A stretch of 64,000 nucleotides of DNA from Ctena decussata (taxonomy: Eukaryota; Mollusca; Bivalvia; Lucinida; Lucinidae): positions 25,614,602 through 25,678,601 of the forward strand of contig OZ022501.1 of assembly GCA_963989385.1 (NCBI GenBank), written 5' to 3'. Under the pieces are notes generated by a model. The model was not told the DNA's origin, made no database searches, and saw only the letters and a program-made list of their open reading frames with translations. Below, piece after piece: positions 21,201 to 31,140 of this stretch (position 1 is the stretch's first letter; the number at the start of each line of letters is the position of its first letter). The translations under genes were made by a program, and so were the position numbers.

Positions 21201-22514
21201 TGGCGAATAAACAGACAAGACAAATCAATTTTTCGAACACTACAGATAAGTGGCCAACACAAACTATAACATCATTACACAACAACAGATGCATCACCGT
21301 GGAAATTTCACTGATAAATTACATAGGGTGGGTTTAAACCAGTCCAAAGTGCCGCTTTAAAAATATTTTTAACAGAACTGAGGTTTAGCCATATTTTTCA
21401 GTAACAACACATAATCTCAGTGATTGTTTTCAAATAATGGTTATAAACGTTACCTTTCTGAGTATAAAACAGTAAGTTCTGATTAGTAAATTTCTTATGG
21501 TGTGATATTTTTAATGTCATTTGGATATTAAGGGGGTAAAAAATAAAAGTGTTCTATGTATAGATTAATTCACGAATGTTTTCTTTTCTAGTTTTAGGAC
21601 AATCTCATCTTTGCATGTCATGTAAATAACACTGTTTGCTACCCGATTAGTTTATAAAACAATGTAAAATTTCATTTTACAATTGATAATATACATAATT
21701 ATCACAACTGCGTTGTTTAAAAGTCAGAATTTGAAAGAGTGTTTCCCTGATGTGAATGACAGACGCTTTACGCAAACATTTTACTCTGTTAAGTACGTTA
21801 CTCTGGCTAAAATGTGTTGAAAGGTCAAAACAATTTTTAAGCTATTGTGTAATATTATGGATAACATGATTTTTTTGCAAAAGGCCCCAATTTGTAAAGT
21901 TTAAATTGGTTATTAGCCATTTTTTGTACGAACAATTATACGAAAAATGACTTTTCAGCCAAAAACAGGGACTAGGTGTAACTGTTCAACAGGACGTGGT
22001 TGACAAAGTATAAAAGCTAGAGGTCTCATATTTGTGTTGCCAGAAATGCACTGAAAGGGGCCAATTGAATAGTAAGTAAAAATGATCACTTTGGGCCTTT
22101 TTGTAAGAGAGTCTTCGTAAAATGCAACAACTTAAGTTCTAATTTTAAATTTTCAAAGGGTACATGATATATTGGAACGGAAGTAACAACACCATAGCTC
22201 TGAACTGTTTTCTGAGCAGCCTAATTTATAGCATATTAATTGTTCTTATAGAAAATATTAAAATTTGATACATTTATATAGTTTAAACACATTTCTTATT
22301 GACGTCAATTAATATTTTTGATATTTAAAATTTAAAGGGGTAACGTTAATAACTGGTCACTACATACTTATGCAAGGTTTGCCAAGGTGGCAAACGCTGA
22401 ATTTGATAACTAGAGACCCAGGCAATTATTTTAATGTATAAAAAAAAATGTAACACTCCGTAGACCACTATCTTCCTTTTCTTGGCCACTTATGCAATCA
22501 AATTTGCTCCACTA

Positions 22515-22705
22515 TTTTGCTTTGTGTTTTCTTGCTGGACTGAACAGTGGAAGAAAGCTCTCAATTGGCATGCACACCCATATGGTTTCTGAAATTACTA
22601 TTCTGAGCCTTCTTTTTCCACATATAGAGTCAGGATCCAGAGCTCAAGATAAGAGGGAGCATTCAATGATAATATGAGATAACTATTTTTATTTCTCATT
22701 GGAAC
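22515..22705. other. No recognisable feature
   Basis: The 61-codon frame from 22492 straddles the palindrome end and has no motif. Nothing else is visible. Confidence 0.4.
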
Positions 22706-22772
22706 CATATGTTGTGACCCCTCATCTGAACCTTCTCATCGAGACTGTTCAGATGAGGGGTCACAACATATG
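22706..22772. repeat. 67-bp hairpin, GTTGTGACCCCTC family
   Basis: CATATGTTGTGACCCCTCAT pairs with ATGAGGGGTCACAACATATG; the inner arms differ slightly around TCTCATCGAGA. Flanks AGATAA...ATTTCTCATT and AAATTAACAG...AATTATCC resemble those of 47775-47843, so the hairpin is the centre of a larger inverted repeat. Confidence 0.75.
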
Positions 22773-22826
22773 TTTTTATGGAAAATTAACAGAAATTATC
22801 CCTAATTATCACCAAATGATATAAAA

Positions 22827-23472
22827 ACAAGAGGGCCATGAGGACCTGAATCATTCACCTGAGTATAAAGTTCAAACTAGCTCAGCATTTGACCAAACCT
22901 GATAGTCTGGAAATGTCAAAATATGAGAGACATTCATTAAAACTCAAAGAACAACCTTGACCTCTATGATTCAAAAATTTACTTGAACTCATTTAGTTGA
23001 CTGTATTTGTCAATTTTTATGCCAAAATCTTGACTGTATTAATCAACTTTTGTGCCAAAATCTTCTACAAGTCCATTAAATCTAAAGTTCTTGCAATTTC
23101 CTATAAAATAAAGCACCAGAAAGCAAATTTGACCTTGCTGAAAAAAGGTCAACCCAATGTCATCATTTGAACAATCTTGGTAGTACTCAATTCCCCAATG
23201 CAACTTACCAAGTTTCAAGGTCATCCATCAACTGCTTCTGGGGAAGTTTTTTTTTTTACCATAGGGTATGGCAGCTATGTTGGTCATGTGACCTGGATCA
23301 TTTGAACAATGGTTCATTCCATGTTACAATTGGCAAAGTGGCTTTGAGGACTTGTTTGAAATTGTAAAAATATTAGAGACCTTGGTCAAAGGTAAAAAAA
23401 ATGACCTTGACCTCTTGTACTCACAAATCTTCATGTTCTCATTCAAATCACTGCAAATAGCATTTTTTTGGC
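22827..23472 (+). mobile_element. AAGAGGGCC-type tandem-core element, 5' part
   Basis: It begins AACAAGAGGGCCATGAGGAC then CTGAATCATTCACCTG, the same end as at 63883. It contains diverged repeats with TGACCTTGACCTCT at about 22954 and 23401. Its 3' boundary is lost where a TTAA-family fragment starts (23473). Open frames inside are not genes. Confidence 0.55.
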
Positions 23473-23634
23473 CAAGGTGGGGCCTGATCTGAGATCCAAA
23501 CTGTTTGTTGCTTAGACATCATTTCTGCATGAGTTAGTTGGACCAATATTGTCAAAATTTTCTTGATTTTTGATGCAGACAACAATTTCAGCAGACGGCA
23601 AAAAATACCCAGAATGCAATGGGTTAAAACTGAA
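23473..23634. mobile_element. TTAA-family element, right half (CAATGGGTTAA end)
   Basis: GGGGCCTGATCTGAGATCC is followed by AATTTCAGCAGACGGC and AATACCCAGAATGCAATGGG, then TTAA (about 23623-23626). It matches the element at 53199-54662 and provides the empty-site version of the insertion junction there. Confidence 0.65.
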
Positions 23635-24484
23635 TAAATACAATACTATAGTGTTTTCAACTGCTGTCACGCAATACGTATAACAACAAAGAACACATAT
23701 CCCATTTCTGCATCTTGCACTCAAAGAAAGTAAGTCATTTTTTTGTGTAAGTATTGACTTTAACTTATTATTCAGCAATTTTCATTGAAACCACAAAGTA
23801 AACAGCCACTGAGCTATCCCATATGAAAAAGGACATTACAGAAAAAAATCAAATCAGCCCATTCATCTGCCAATTTATGAACTTTATGAATTTTGGGATC
23901 TAACAAAACATGAAGACTGTTAAGCTATACCGATGCTCTGGCGGACAACGGATGCATAGATGTGTTGGCTGATCAGAGTTGTCATTTTTTGTACTTGCCT
24001 TTTAGCCTGAATTTTGTACCTTTTCTCACAGCTCCCTTGATTATATAGAAATACATGCAGGAGAAGCAGCTCAGCATCTTTCATTTTTGCTGTCTCTCAG
24101 AGTTGAGGTCACATTATAATGGAAATAATGTCTTCCTCTAGAAAAAATTCTTTCCTTAAAGATTAGTTCCCTTTATGGAATGGTTTTGTTGTCCAGGAAA
24201 TCGAACAGAAATCTCACAGAAGTTGTTGCCCTTGGTGTTAATGGCAGCTAAACATAGAAGAGTGCCCATAAGCCTTAAATAATTGACATCTTGTGAAAAG
24301 GTGCCTAAGCATGAAGCTACCATTGTAAATACCCCAACCAGTCTAGCCATACCATATTTAACAGCTATAGGACTGGGTTCCCTTTCCAAAATTACCCCAA
24401 ATCTGTAAACCAGTCTTGTGCAATTCAGCTGTAAGATGGGATTTTCTCTTCCAAAGCAATCACAAAGACCTAGATCCATCTTAC
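23635..24484. other. No recognisable feature
   Basis: AT-rich sequence. The 111-codon minus-strand frame at 24156-24491 has no motif I can place and its 5' end lies in a palindromic repeat. Confidence 0.4.
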
Positions 24485-24546
24485 AAAACAATCACAAAAA
24501 CCTAGATCCATCTTACAAGATAGATCTAGGTTTTTGTGATTGTTTT
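24485..24546. repeat. Palindrome, AGATCCATC family, with partial tandem copy
   Basis: AAAACAATCACAAAAACCTA pairs with TAGGTTTTTGTGATTGTTTT around GATCCATCTTACAAGATAGA. The left arm is partly duplicated just upstream at 24455-24484. Confidence 0.7.
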
Positions 24547-25005
24547 GGAAGGAAAAAGAATAGTCTTCAATTTTCACTTAAAAATACTGATTTCCCAAGG
24601 TCCATAAATTGTCAAAGTGAGCAGAGATGAATGAACCTATTCATCTATGCAGGCTGAGCTGAGCCTTCTCTGTGAGGTTTCTTTTCAAGCAATGCCAGTC
24701 AAAGGAAGTCAGAGTATTCTATTGCATTAACTCTTTAAAGGCAGGATTTCAGAACCCCCCCCGGTAGAGGATTAGCTACCTGTATGAGGAATAGAGGGCG
24801 TGGCTTAGCTACTGTGCAAATTAGACCACTGTCCTGTTTTAGCCAATAAGAGCTGTCAATACTTTCACAGGTAAATACCCCAGCAAATCAACAGCCAATC
24901 AAATTAGAGACAAATCTACAGGAGCTACTGTAGATGTTTACCCTTTGGTGGCTATTGGAAAACTGAGAATAGGTAGATAATTTTGCCTTTTATAGTCCAC
25001 TCCTA
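24547..25005. other. No recognisable feature
   Basis: Short GC-rich run (CCCCCCCCGG) near 24755. No repeat or coding signal seen. Confidence 0.4.
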
Positions 25006-25211
25006 CCTTTAAGCACCAAAAAGCAGACAACAAAATTTATGTCTGCAAAAATTTAAAAAATGCCTTGTCCAAGACATTTCAAATTGAGAATTCAAAGGCT
25101 AGAGGGCAAACAGTGTAAATCTAGATGAGGTGGCTTATTATGAGCCACCTCATCAGGATCTACGCTGTTTGCAAATTCTGCTAATTTCGTCGCTGGTGCT
25201 TAAAGTGTTAA
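25006..25211. mobile_element. TTAA-family element (AAGCAGAC family)
   Basis: Starts TTTAAGCACCAAAAAGCAGA and ends GGTGCTTAAAGTGTTAA. Central hairpin 25106-25172 with GATGAGGTGGC and GCCACCTCATC arms. The left CCC is diverged. Confidence 0.65.
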
Positions 25212-25980
25212 GTCAGATGTATCCCTTAGCAAAAAGAAATGCATTTAATATCTATTCAGTTTCCATTTCTTTCTAAACATTAATTTTTCATTCATTCATC
25301 ATTTCATTGCAAGGCTTAGCAATGGAATGTTTCCATAGAAGGCAATTAGTCTTAATCATTGAACTTCCATTGGATCACCCTTATTGCAGCATTGGACCAC
25401 CATTGAAACTGGACGAAATATGCAAATTAGGCTGCTATTGAAATGACATCATGGAAATGGTGAAACAATAATTTCCATTTTGCATGGAAACATTGAAATG
25501 ACATCATAAAAATGGCTGGAACATTAGTTAAAATGGTTTTCTACCATTTAAATGATGCAGTTATAGTGATGAAATAATACTTTTCTCATGGCATGATCAT
25601 GTGCTATATTCTAATAAAATATATCTTATGTAAGTAGCTCAGTCAAGCCTGCAAATTCGCACAATCTGTAAAGTGTCCTTGTTGTGCACTCTGTTAGTGT
25701 GGTAGTTACCTCCCCTAAACCTACGCTAATGGCTCAAATCTTGTTGGTCATATATGATAAGACTATGCACTCTGTGTGAAAATTAGACTCCAAAAGTCCT
25801 TCATGAAGGTATTAACAAAGACCCTGAACCCTTGCTATATGCAGCATAAAGTATATTTTCCAGAAGCACTGATTTGGTAAATAAAATTGTACCAGAAGAA
25901 TTCTGTTGCTTCAAGCACCATTTCTTGTCTCTTCATTAAAAAAAAAATACCATAAAGATTTCAACTATCTGGAACAGATA
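25212..25980. other. No clear feature; loose ATTGAAATGACATCAT repeats
   Basis: Between about 25420 and 25520, GAAATGACATCATGGAAATG and GAAATGACATCATAAAAATG recur about 60 bp apart, an old short duplication. Otherwise unremarkable. Confidence 0.4.
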
Positions 25981-26830
25981 GATCAGAAAATAGTGCAGAC
26001 CCAGATCAGGTTGCTCGTAAATGAAGAATCTGATCAGGGTTTACACTGTCTACCATTCCATATTCACCTTCAAATCCAAACTGTTTCATATTTAAGACAG
26101 CTATGGTAATTATTTTAAGTGTCCGATTTTTATCATTTTTACAGAGTAATAATCATTTATGGTTACACTTCTTTTACTTTTAATTAGTGGACCAAGCAGT
26201 ATAAAAACAAGGTGCCCTTAAATTTTCTGATCATAACAAAGTATTTGCACAAATGTATCATGTTTGCTGGGGCAGTCTGATCTGGTTTTGCACTGCACTG
26301 GCAGTCTGATCAGATTCTACACTATTTGTTCGGGAAGCAGTCTGTTCAGAGTCTATAATGTTTGCTCATGGCAGCCTTAATATCTTATTTCTTTTTAGTA
26401 CAAACAAATAAAAATAATGCATTAAGAATGTCAGATGTAATTTGCAGGGTAACTAGTAATAGATAACAAGCTTGATTTATGTTAGCACTAGGACCAAAAT
26501 TATATCTGTTGCATTCCATTTGAACAGTGAGAAGGCCCAGATCAGTAGTGTATCCAGCATGTCAAAGTTTTGCTTGGGCAGTCTGATCCAGGTCTGCAGT
26601 GGTGTACACTGTTTGCTTGGGGACAGCCTGAACATGATTTACAATGTTTTTTTTTCGCTAGTGACAGTCTGATCAGGGTCTACACTGACAGTCAGATCTG
26701 GCTCTACAAAGTTTCTGTTGCCCAGCAGTCAGATCAGAGTTTATACTGTTTGCTGGGACAATATGCTGCGCTATTTGTTCTGGCAGTTTGGTCAGGGTCT
26801 GCACACATTGCTCTTTGCTGTCTGGTTGCT
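25981..26830. repeat. Cluster of degenerate CAGTCTGATCAGGGTCTACACTG repeats
   Basis: At least nine half-hairpin units occur here (for example near 26030, 26270, 26302, 26336, 26577, 26665, 26693, 26730 and 26780), mostly in the same orientation and about 40-50 bp apart in 26570-26830. The unit is one arm of the GATCAG hairpins found elsewhere in the window. The 92-codon and 66-codon frames here are translations of the repeat. Confidence 0.6.
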
Positions 26831-28200
26831 ATGGCATATCTACCTTAATAATGATAAGCTTTAATTAACTGAGTCACAGCACAAGAAAAGAAGCCAGATG
26901 TCACATGCAAACAACAGATACTACATATAAGACCATCCTGCACTTAAATGCAGATGTGCAGACTGATCAGAGCTACTGCCTTTTGCTATATGTATTCTTC
27001 CAGCATAGTATATTTTTAGATGATAACTATGCATACAAGCTAAAAAAACAACAAACAACAGACCTTATAGTAACTGGTCCATTTTCACTTTGGGATTTTA
27101 GGCTATTATATTTTATTGGAAGAACCCTTTGGTAAGAATTCTAACTATTGGGACAGACAGGGCTGAGCAGAAGGTGCAGGCCCTGATCAGTCTCACCAGG
27201 AATTATACTGCTTTCCATTCCATTTGCATCTTCTGAACACATATCACTGCTTTGTAATCCCAAAATGTCTGAATTTTAGGACAATTTTGGTAATTATTCT
27301 AGGTGTCCGAATTTTCAGACTTTTTTCATTATATATGTTTTTTTAAAAATTAAAATCTAAAACTCTGGCACTCATAAGTTTTCCAATGTCATTACTGTTT
27401 TAAATCATTGGTTCAATGAATGAATAAAAGATACATCATTAGACATGGCAACCTGGGTGACTAATTACACATCAGAAATATGTTACAGTGAATCTGACAT
27501 TAGCCAGAAAGTAAAACATGCAAATTTTAACTATAGAAACTTACTTTGCTGTAATGTTTTTGTATTAATTCACATACTGTGCAAGATCCATATCTATTGT
27601 CCAGAATATATTCCAAAACCTCAAAACATTAATAAAACTTTATGCAAGAAAGTTTGGTTAAAAACATACAACTGTTTTAAACTTAGCTAAATAATTGCGC
27701 CAGAATTTAAAACTAACTCTGGTGTACTGAGAGGCTGACAGGAAATTACTGATATATAGTTATTGCTATAGAAACCACATTCTTTCTCTAGCCCCAAACC
27801 TTGATAATTACCATTTAAGGCCCATTTCCCTTCAATCAAATTCAATAGAAAATAAAGGGTTCAAATAATATCATTTTGTCATGGTAGACATTTCTGTTTA
27901 GAGCTAGAAAATAGAAAACCAATGGATAAAAAAATGGCATAGCTGTATAAAATCCCCATTTTTATACTATTTTCTGCGAAAATGCAAATATAATAGCCTA
28001 TTTGCAATGGTTTTAAGGAAAAGGTATGAAATTTAACTTGTTATTAAAGAGTGTAACAATGGAAAATGGTGAAACCATGGTGAACTAATAGCAAATCAAT
28101 GTAAAAAAATCCATTTCATTTTGCTAAGGGATTACAGAATGCATTTTTTTTTCAAAATAAAGCCAAAACATCAGTTAGGAAACAAATTTTCTTCAAGGAG
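26831..28200. other. No clear feature
   Basis: Isolated GATCAG words near 26957 and 27185 and GTGTCCGAATTTT words near 27300 suggest worn copies of the hairpin element. 27360-28200 looks unique. No coding support for the 81-codon frame at 27445. Confidence 0.4.
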
Positions 28201-30266
28201 CCCTTGCGAAAATTAAACGCAGCTCTGTATAAAAGCTGCGCAAAAGCCGGCTTTTCTGCAGCTTTTCTGCGTATTTTTTAAAAAACTGTATAAAAGCTGC
28301 GTTTCTTTTCAGACCTGCGGAAAAGCTGTACTTTTTTTCAAATAGCTGTGCAAAAGCTGTACTTTTTTGTGTGAGCTGCGCAGAAGCTGGATATTTAATT
28401 TGGTTAATTTCAGAAAGCTGCGTCTTTAAGTCTAAAAGCTGTAGAAAAGCTGAATATTCTTTTTTATTCAACAAATAAATCATAAAGATAAAATCTGCAG
28501 CTCCTGAGAGCTGTAGAAAAGCTGCGTATTACTGAAATTTAAGTCCAGACCAGCTTAAACATAAAGACGCAGCTATTCTACAGCTTTTAAAAGCTGCGTA
28601 TTTAAATTTTCAACAATTGCCTCACCTAAAACTGAGATTTTGGTTGGTTGATTTGATGCTTAACGTCCACGGTAAACAACTAAGGTCATGTCGGGACAGT
28701 AACTGAGATTTTGTTTTGCCATCTTGGACTATATACAATATCTAGGGTTGTGGCATGTCGGTTGGGTACCGTATATTTTTGTTAATTTTCTATCTTTTGT
28801 TTCTAATGATTTTGAGCACAAAAAGAAAATTTGTTCTAAAAAATTGGAATTGCATGAAGATCAACATGTTTGGTATAAATTACCAAAAAATGAATATCTG
28901 AACATTAGCGTCACACATGGACACACGGGCCTAGCTACATTTGTTTGCTTAATAATTTGAATTGATTGGGTGCATATTTTATAAAGAAAATAAAGAAACG
29001 CAGCTTTTGCGCAGCTCTGAAGAGCTGCGTAAATTCATCAACATTAATCTGGTATTATGTAATATTAAGCAATATTACCTTGTTGCTATGGCAATTTTCC
29101 CTGAGGGGGCCATGTGGCATAAAAATCTTTCCAAAAAACTTTTTAAGTCATCATTTATAAAGAGTCAAGTAAAAAGAAAACAGCGACTTTAAGGCTAAAC
29201 ATGTGGAGATAATGTTTGTAACTTTGTTCATTTTCACTGGATTTGGATTCTGGTAAGATTTAATTTTTCTAAAATTTCATTTTGTTCTTAATCTTATAAA
29301 TTTTGCATTATTTAAGACCACAGGCAGATAGATAAACTGACATACAAGCAGACAGACAGACAGACAGGCAGGCCTCTCCGTGACCTCCCACACACACACA
29401 AAATGGGAGAGACTTGAATTTGAATTCCTTTTGATTGTTTTCCCCCTGAATTCATCATTATCTGTGAGGAAAAGTCAAGGGAATGGGATAAGCACTGAAA
29501 TTTAATAGTTTTATGCTCAGTTTGTATTTTTGTTACTGCATGATTTCTAGTCAGCTATCTGATAATTTACCATATCACAGTTGGTGCCTTTTAAAGGTGT
29601 TTGTATAGCACTGTTTTATTATATTAAATTCTATTTGTTTTTATTTTTGACCTTTCTGTTTTTCTGTCCTCATCCAGAACTTTTAAAGACGCAGGTTTCT
29701 GACAGATACGCAGCTTTTACGCAGGTTTGCTTTTCAAGCAGTAGAAACGCAGCTTTGACCTAGAGCTGCGTTGAAGCTGCGGAAACGCAGCTTTTACGCG
29801 GCTTTGACCTAAAGCTGCGTTGAAGCTGCGGAAATGCAGCTTTTACGTGGCTATAACGCAGCTTTGTCATAAAGCTGCGTTTTAGCTGCGGAAACGCAGC
29901 TTTAACACAGGTCTGAATCAGAGCTGTAGAAAAGCTGCGCAGAAGCTTCGCAAAAGCCGGCGGTATTGGCACCTGCGGAAAAGCTGCGTTTCTGCAGCTT
30001 AAACGCAGCTTTTGAGTTTGACTCAGCTTTTATGTGCCTCTGCGTTAAAGCTGCGTTAGAGCTTCGCTAAAGCTGCGTAAAAGCCGGCTTTTCTGCAGGT
30101 TTGTATAAAGCTGCGTTAAAGCCGGCTTTTCTGCAGCTCTGCGGAAAAGCTAGCTTTTCTGCAGCTTAAATACGCAGGTGCCAATACCGCCGGCTTTTGC
30201 GAAGCTTCTGCGCAGCTTTCAAAGCTGCGCTAAAGCTGTAGAAAAGCTGGGTTTTTTTCGCAAGGG
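28201..30266. mobile_element. 2,066-bp foldback element with AGCTGCG subrepeat arms, copy 2
   Basis: Same ends, length, internal microsatellite and SINE fragment as 16199-18264. By eye I find only one difference, C versus T near 30199 (GCTTTTGCGAAGC versus GCTTTTGTGAAGC). The start-to-start distance is 12,002 bp and the orientation is the same. The flanks differ, which argues for transposition rather than segmental duplication, although both left flanks carry TTCAAGGRG next to the CCCTTGCG end. Confidence 0.88.
28643..28700. mobile_element. SINE family A tail fragment, copy inside foldback 2
   Basis: Identical to 16641-16698, again between two AACTGAGATTTTG repeats, so the SINE was already in the parent foldback before the two copies separated. 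Confidence 0.78.
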
Positions 30267-31140
30267 AAATTAATGAAGGACTTGATCAATAATAATTTAT
30301 GGAAGGACACACATTCTGTCCTGACAAAGCTTTTAATTAAGGAACTGTAGCAAACTGTAGCAATGTTCGTGTCACCAATAGAACAATAAAAGGCGACAAG
30401 TCTAATAATGGCTGAGGTCATACTGTCACCAACAGCTTTAATTAAAGAGAACCGGTCAAAAGAAATTCTATTACACTCCCTCCAGAAAATTCCCAGGGGA
30501 TTACAGATGCTGAGCTCAGAAGCCTTCACTTGATATTATTCTAAACTTTCAAGTTTCTTCTGTGGATGATTAAATGATGGCAGTTACAGTAATCCACTTA
30601 AGCAAAAAGCATATAATTAAAACAACAACTTCCTTTGGGAGCTATTGTTTTCTTTTCTGTTTCAGAAACACATCCCTCCCTCATGAACACTAAATTCAGA
30701 ATTTATGGTGAATCATGCTGAGTCTCTCTCGGAGTACTGGCGGAAACTTTTGAATAAAGCTGAATCCTGCTGAATCCAAAATATTACTTTTGAAATTGTC
30801 TGAACCTTTTTAAAACCCAGGCTGAATCATTTAGATGTTCTGAATCTTGTCTGAACCTTTCTGAAAAGTTCAGACCTTGTGAAAAGAAAGGACATAAAGA
30901 CTGAATCTGTCAGAATTTTTCTGAATTATTCAGACAGGTTAATGTAACAACATATCATGGTTTGAGTCTGTCTAAATCCATTCTGAATCATTCAGATTAG
31001 CTTGTTATAATAATTCAGAAGATTTCATACTTGTTTCAGATGGAAGTGATATTAACAACTGCATTCCGGCTGTTCTCTTTCTATCTGGAGCTCTGTTGTA
31101 ATCTGAATAAAAGTTCTCCGATGTCTGAGACCCAACTTTT
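30267..31140. repeat. CTGAATC-rich degenerate region (30700-31050), otherwise no feature
   Basis: CTGAAT, CTGAAC and ATTCAGA words recur more than a dozen times from about 30712 to 31020, giving short palindromes such as CTGAATCATTCAG. No clean period. The 99-codon minus-strand frame at 30230-30529 overlaps the foldback end and has no motif. Confidence 0.4.

Larger units (their letters stand above)
16163..22514. mobile_element. Giant imperfect palindrome with about 1.8-kb arms
   Basis: Left arm: 16163-16198, then 18265 to about 20060. Right arm: about 20610 to 22514, inverted. Matching landmarks: TAGTGGAGCAAACTTGAT with ATCAAATTTGCTCCACTA; TGGTCTACGGAGTG (18268) with its complement ending 22467; GCGTAAAGCGTCTGTCATTC (18963) with its complement near 21755; TAGTATCGTCTTACTACTTG (19651) with its complement near 21055. 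The outer 0.9 kb of each arm is well conserved; the inner parts are more diverged. The left arm is split by the 2,066-bp foldback at 16199-18264. The 126-codon frame at 20609-20989 has no recognised domain. It is either a large foldback transposon or an inverted duplication. Confidence 0.75.
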
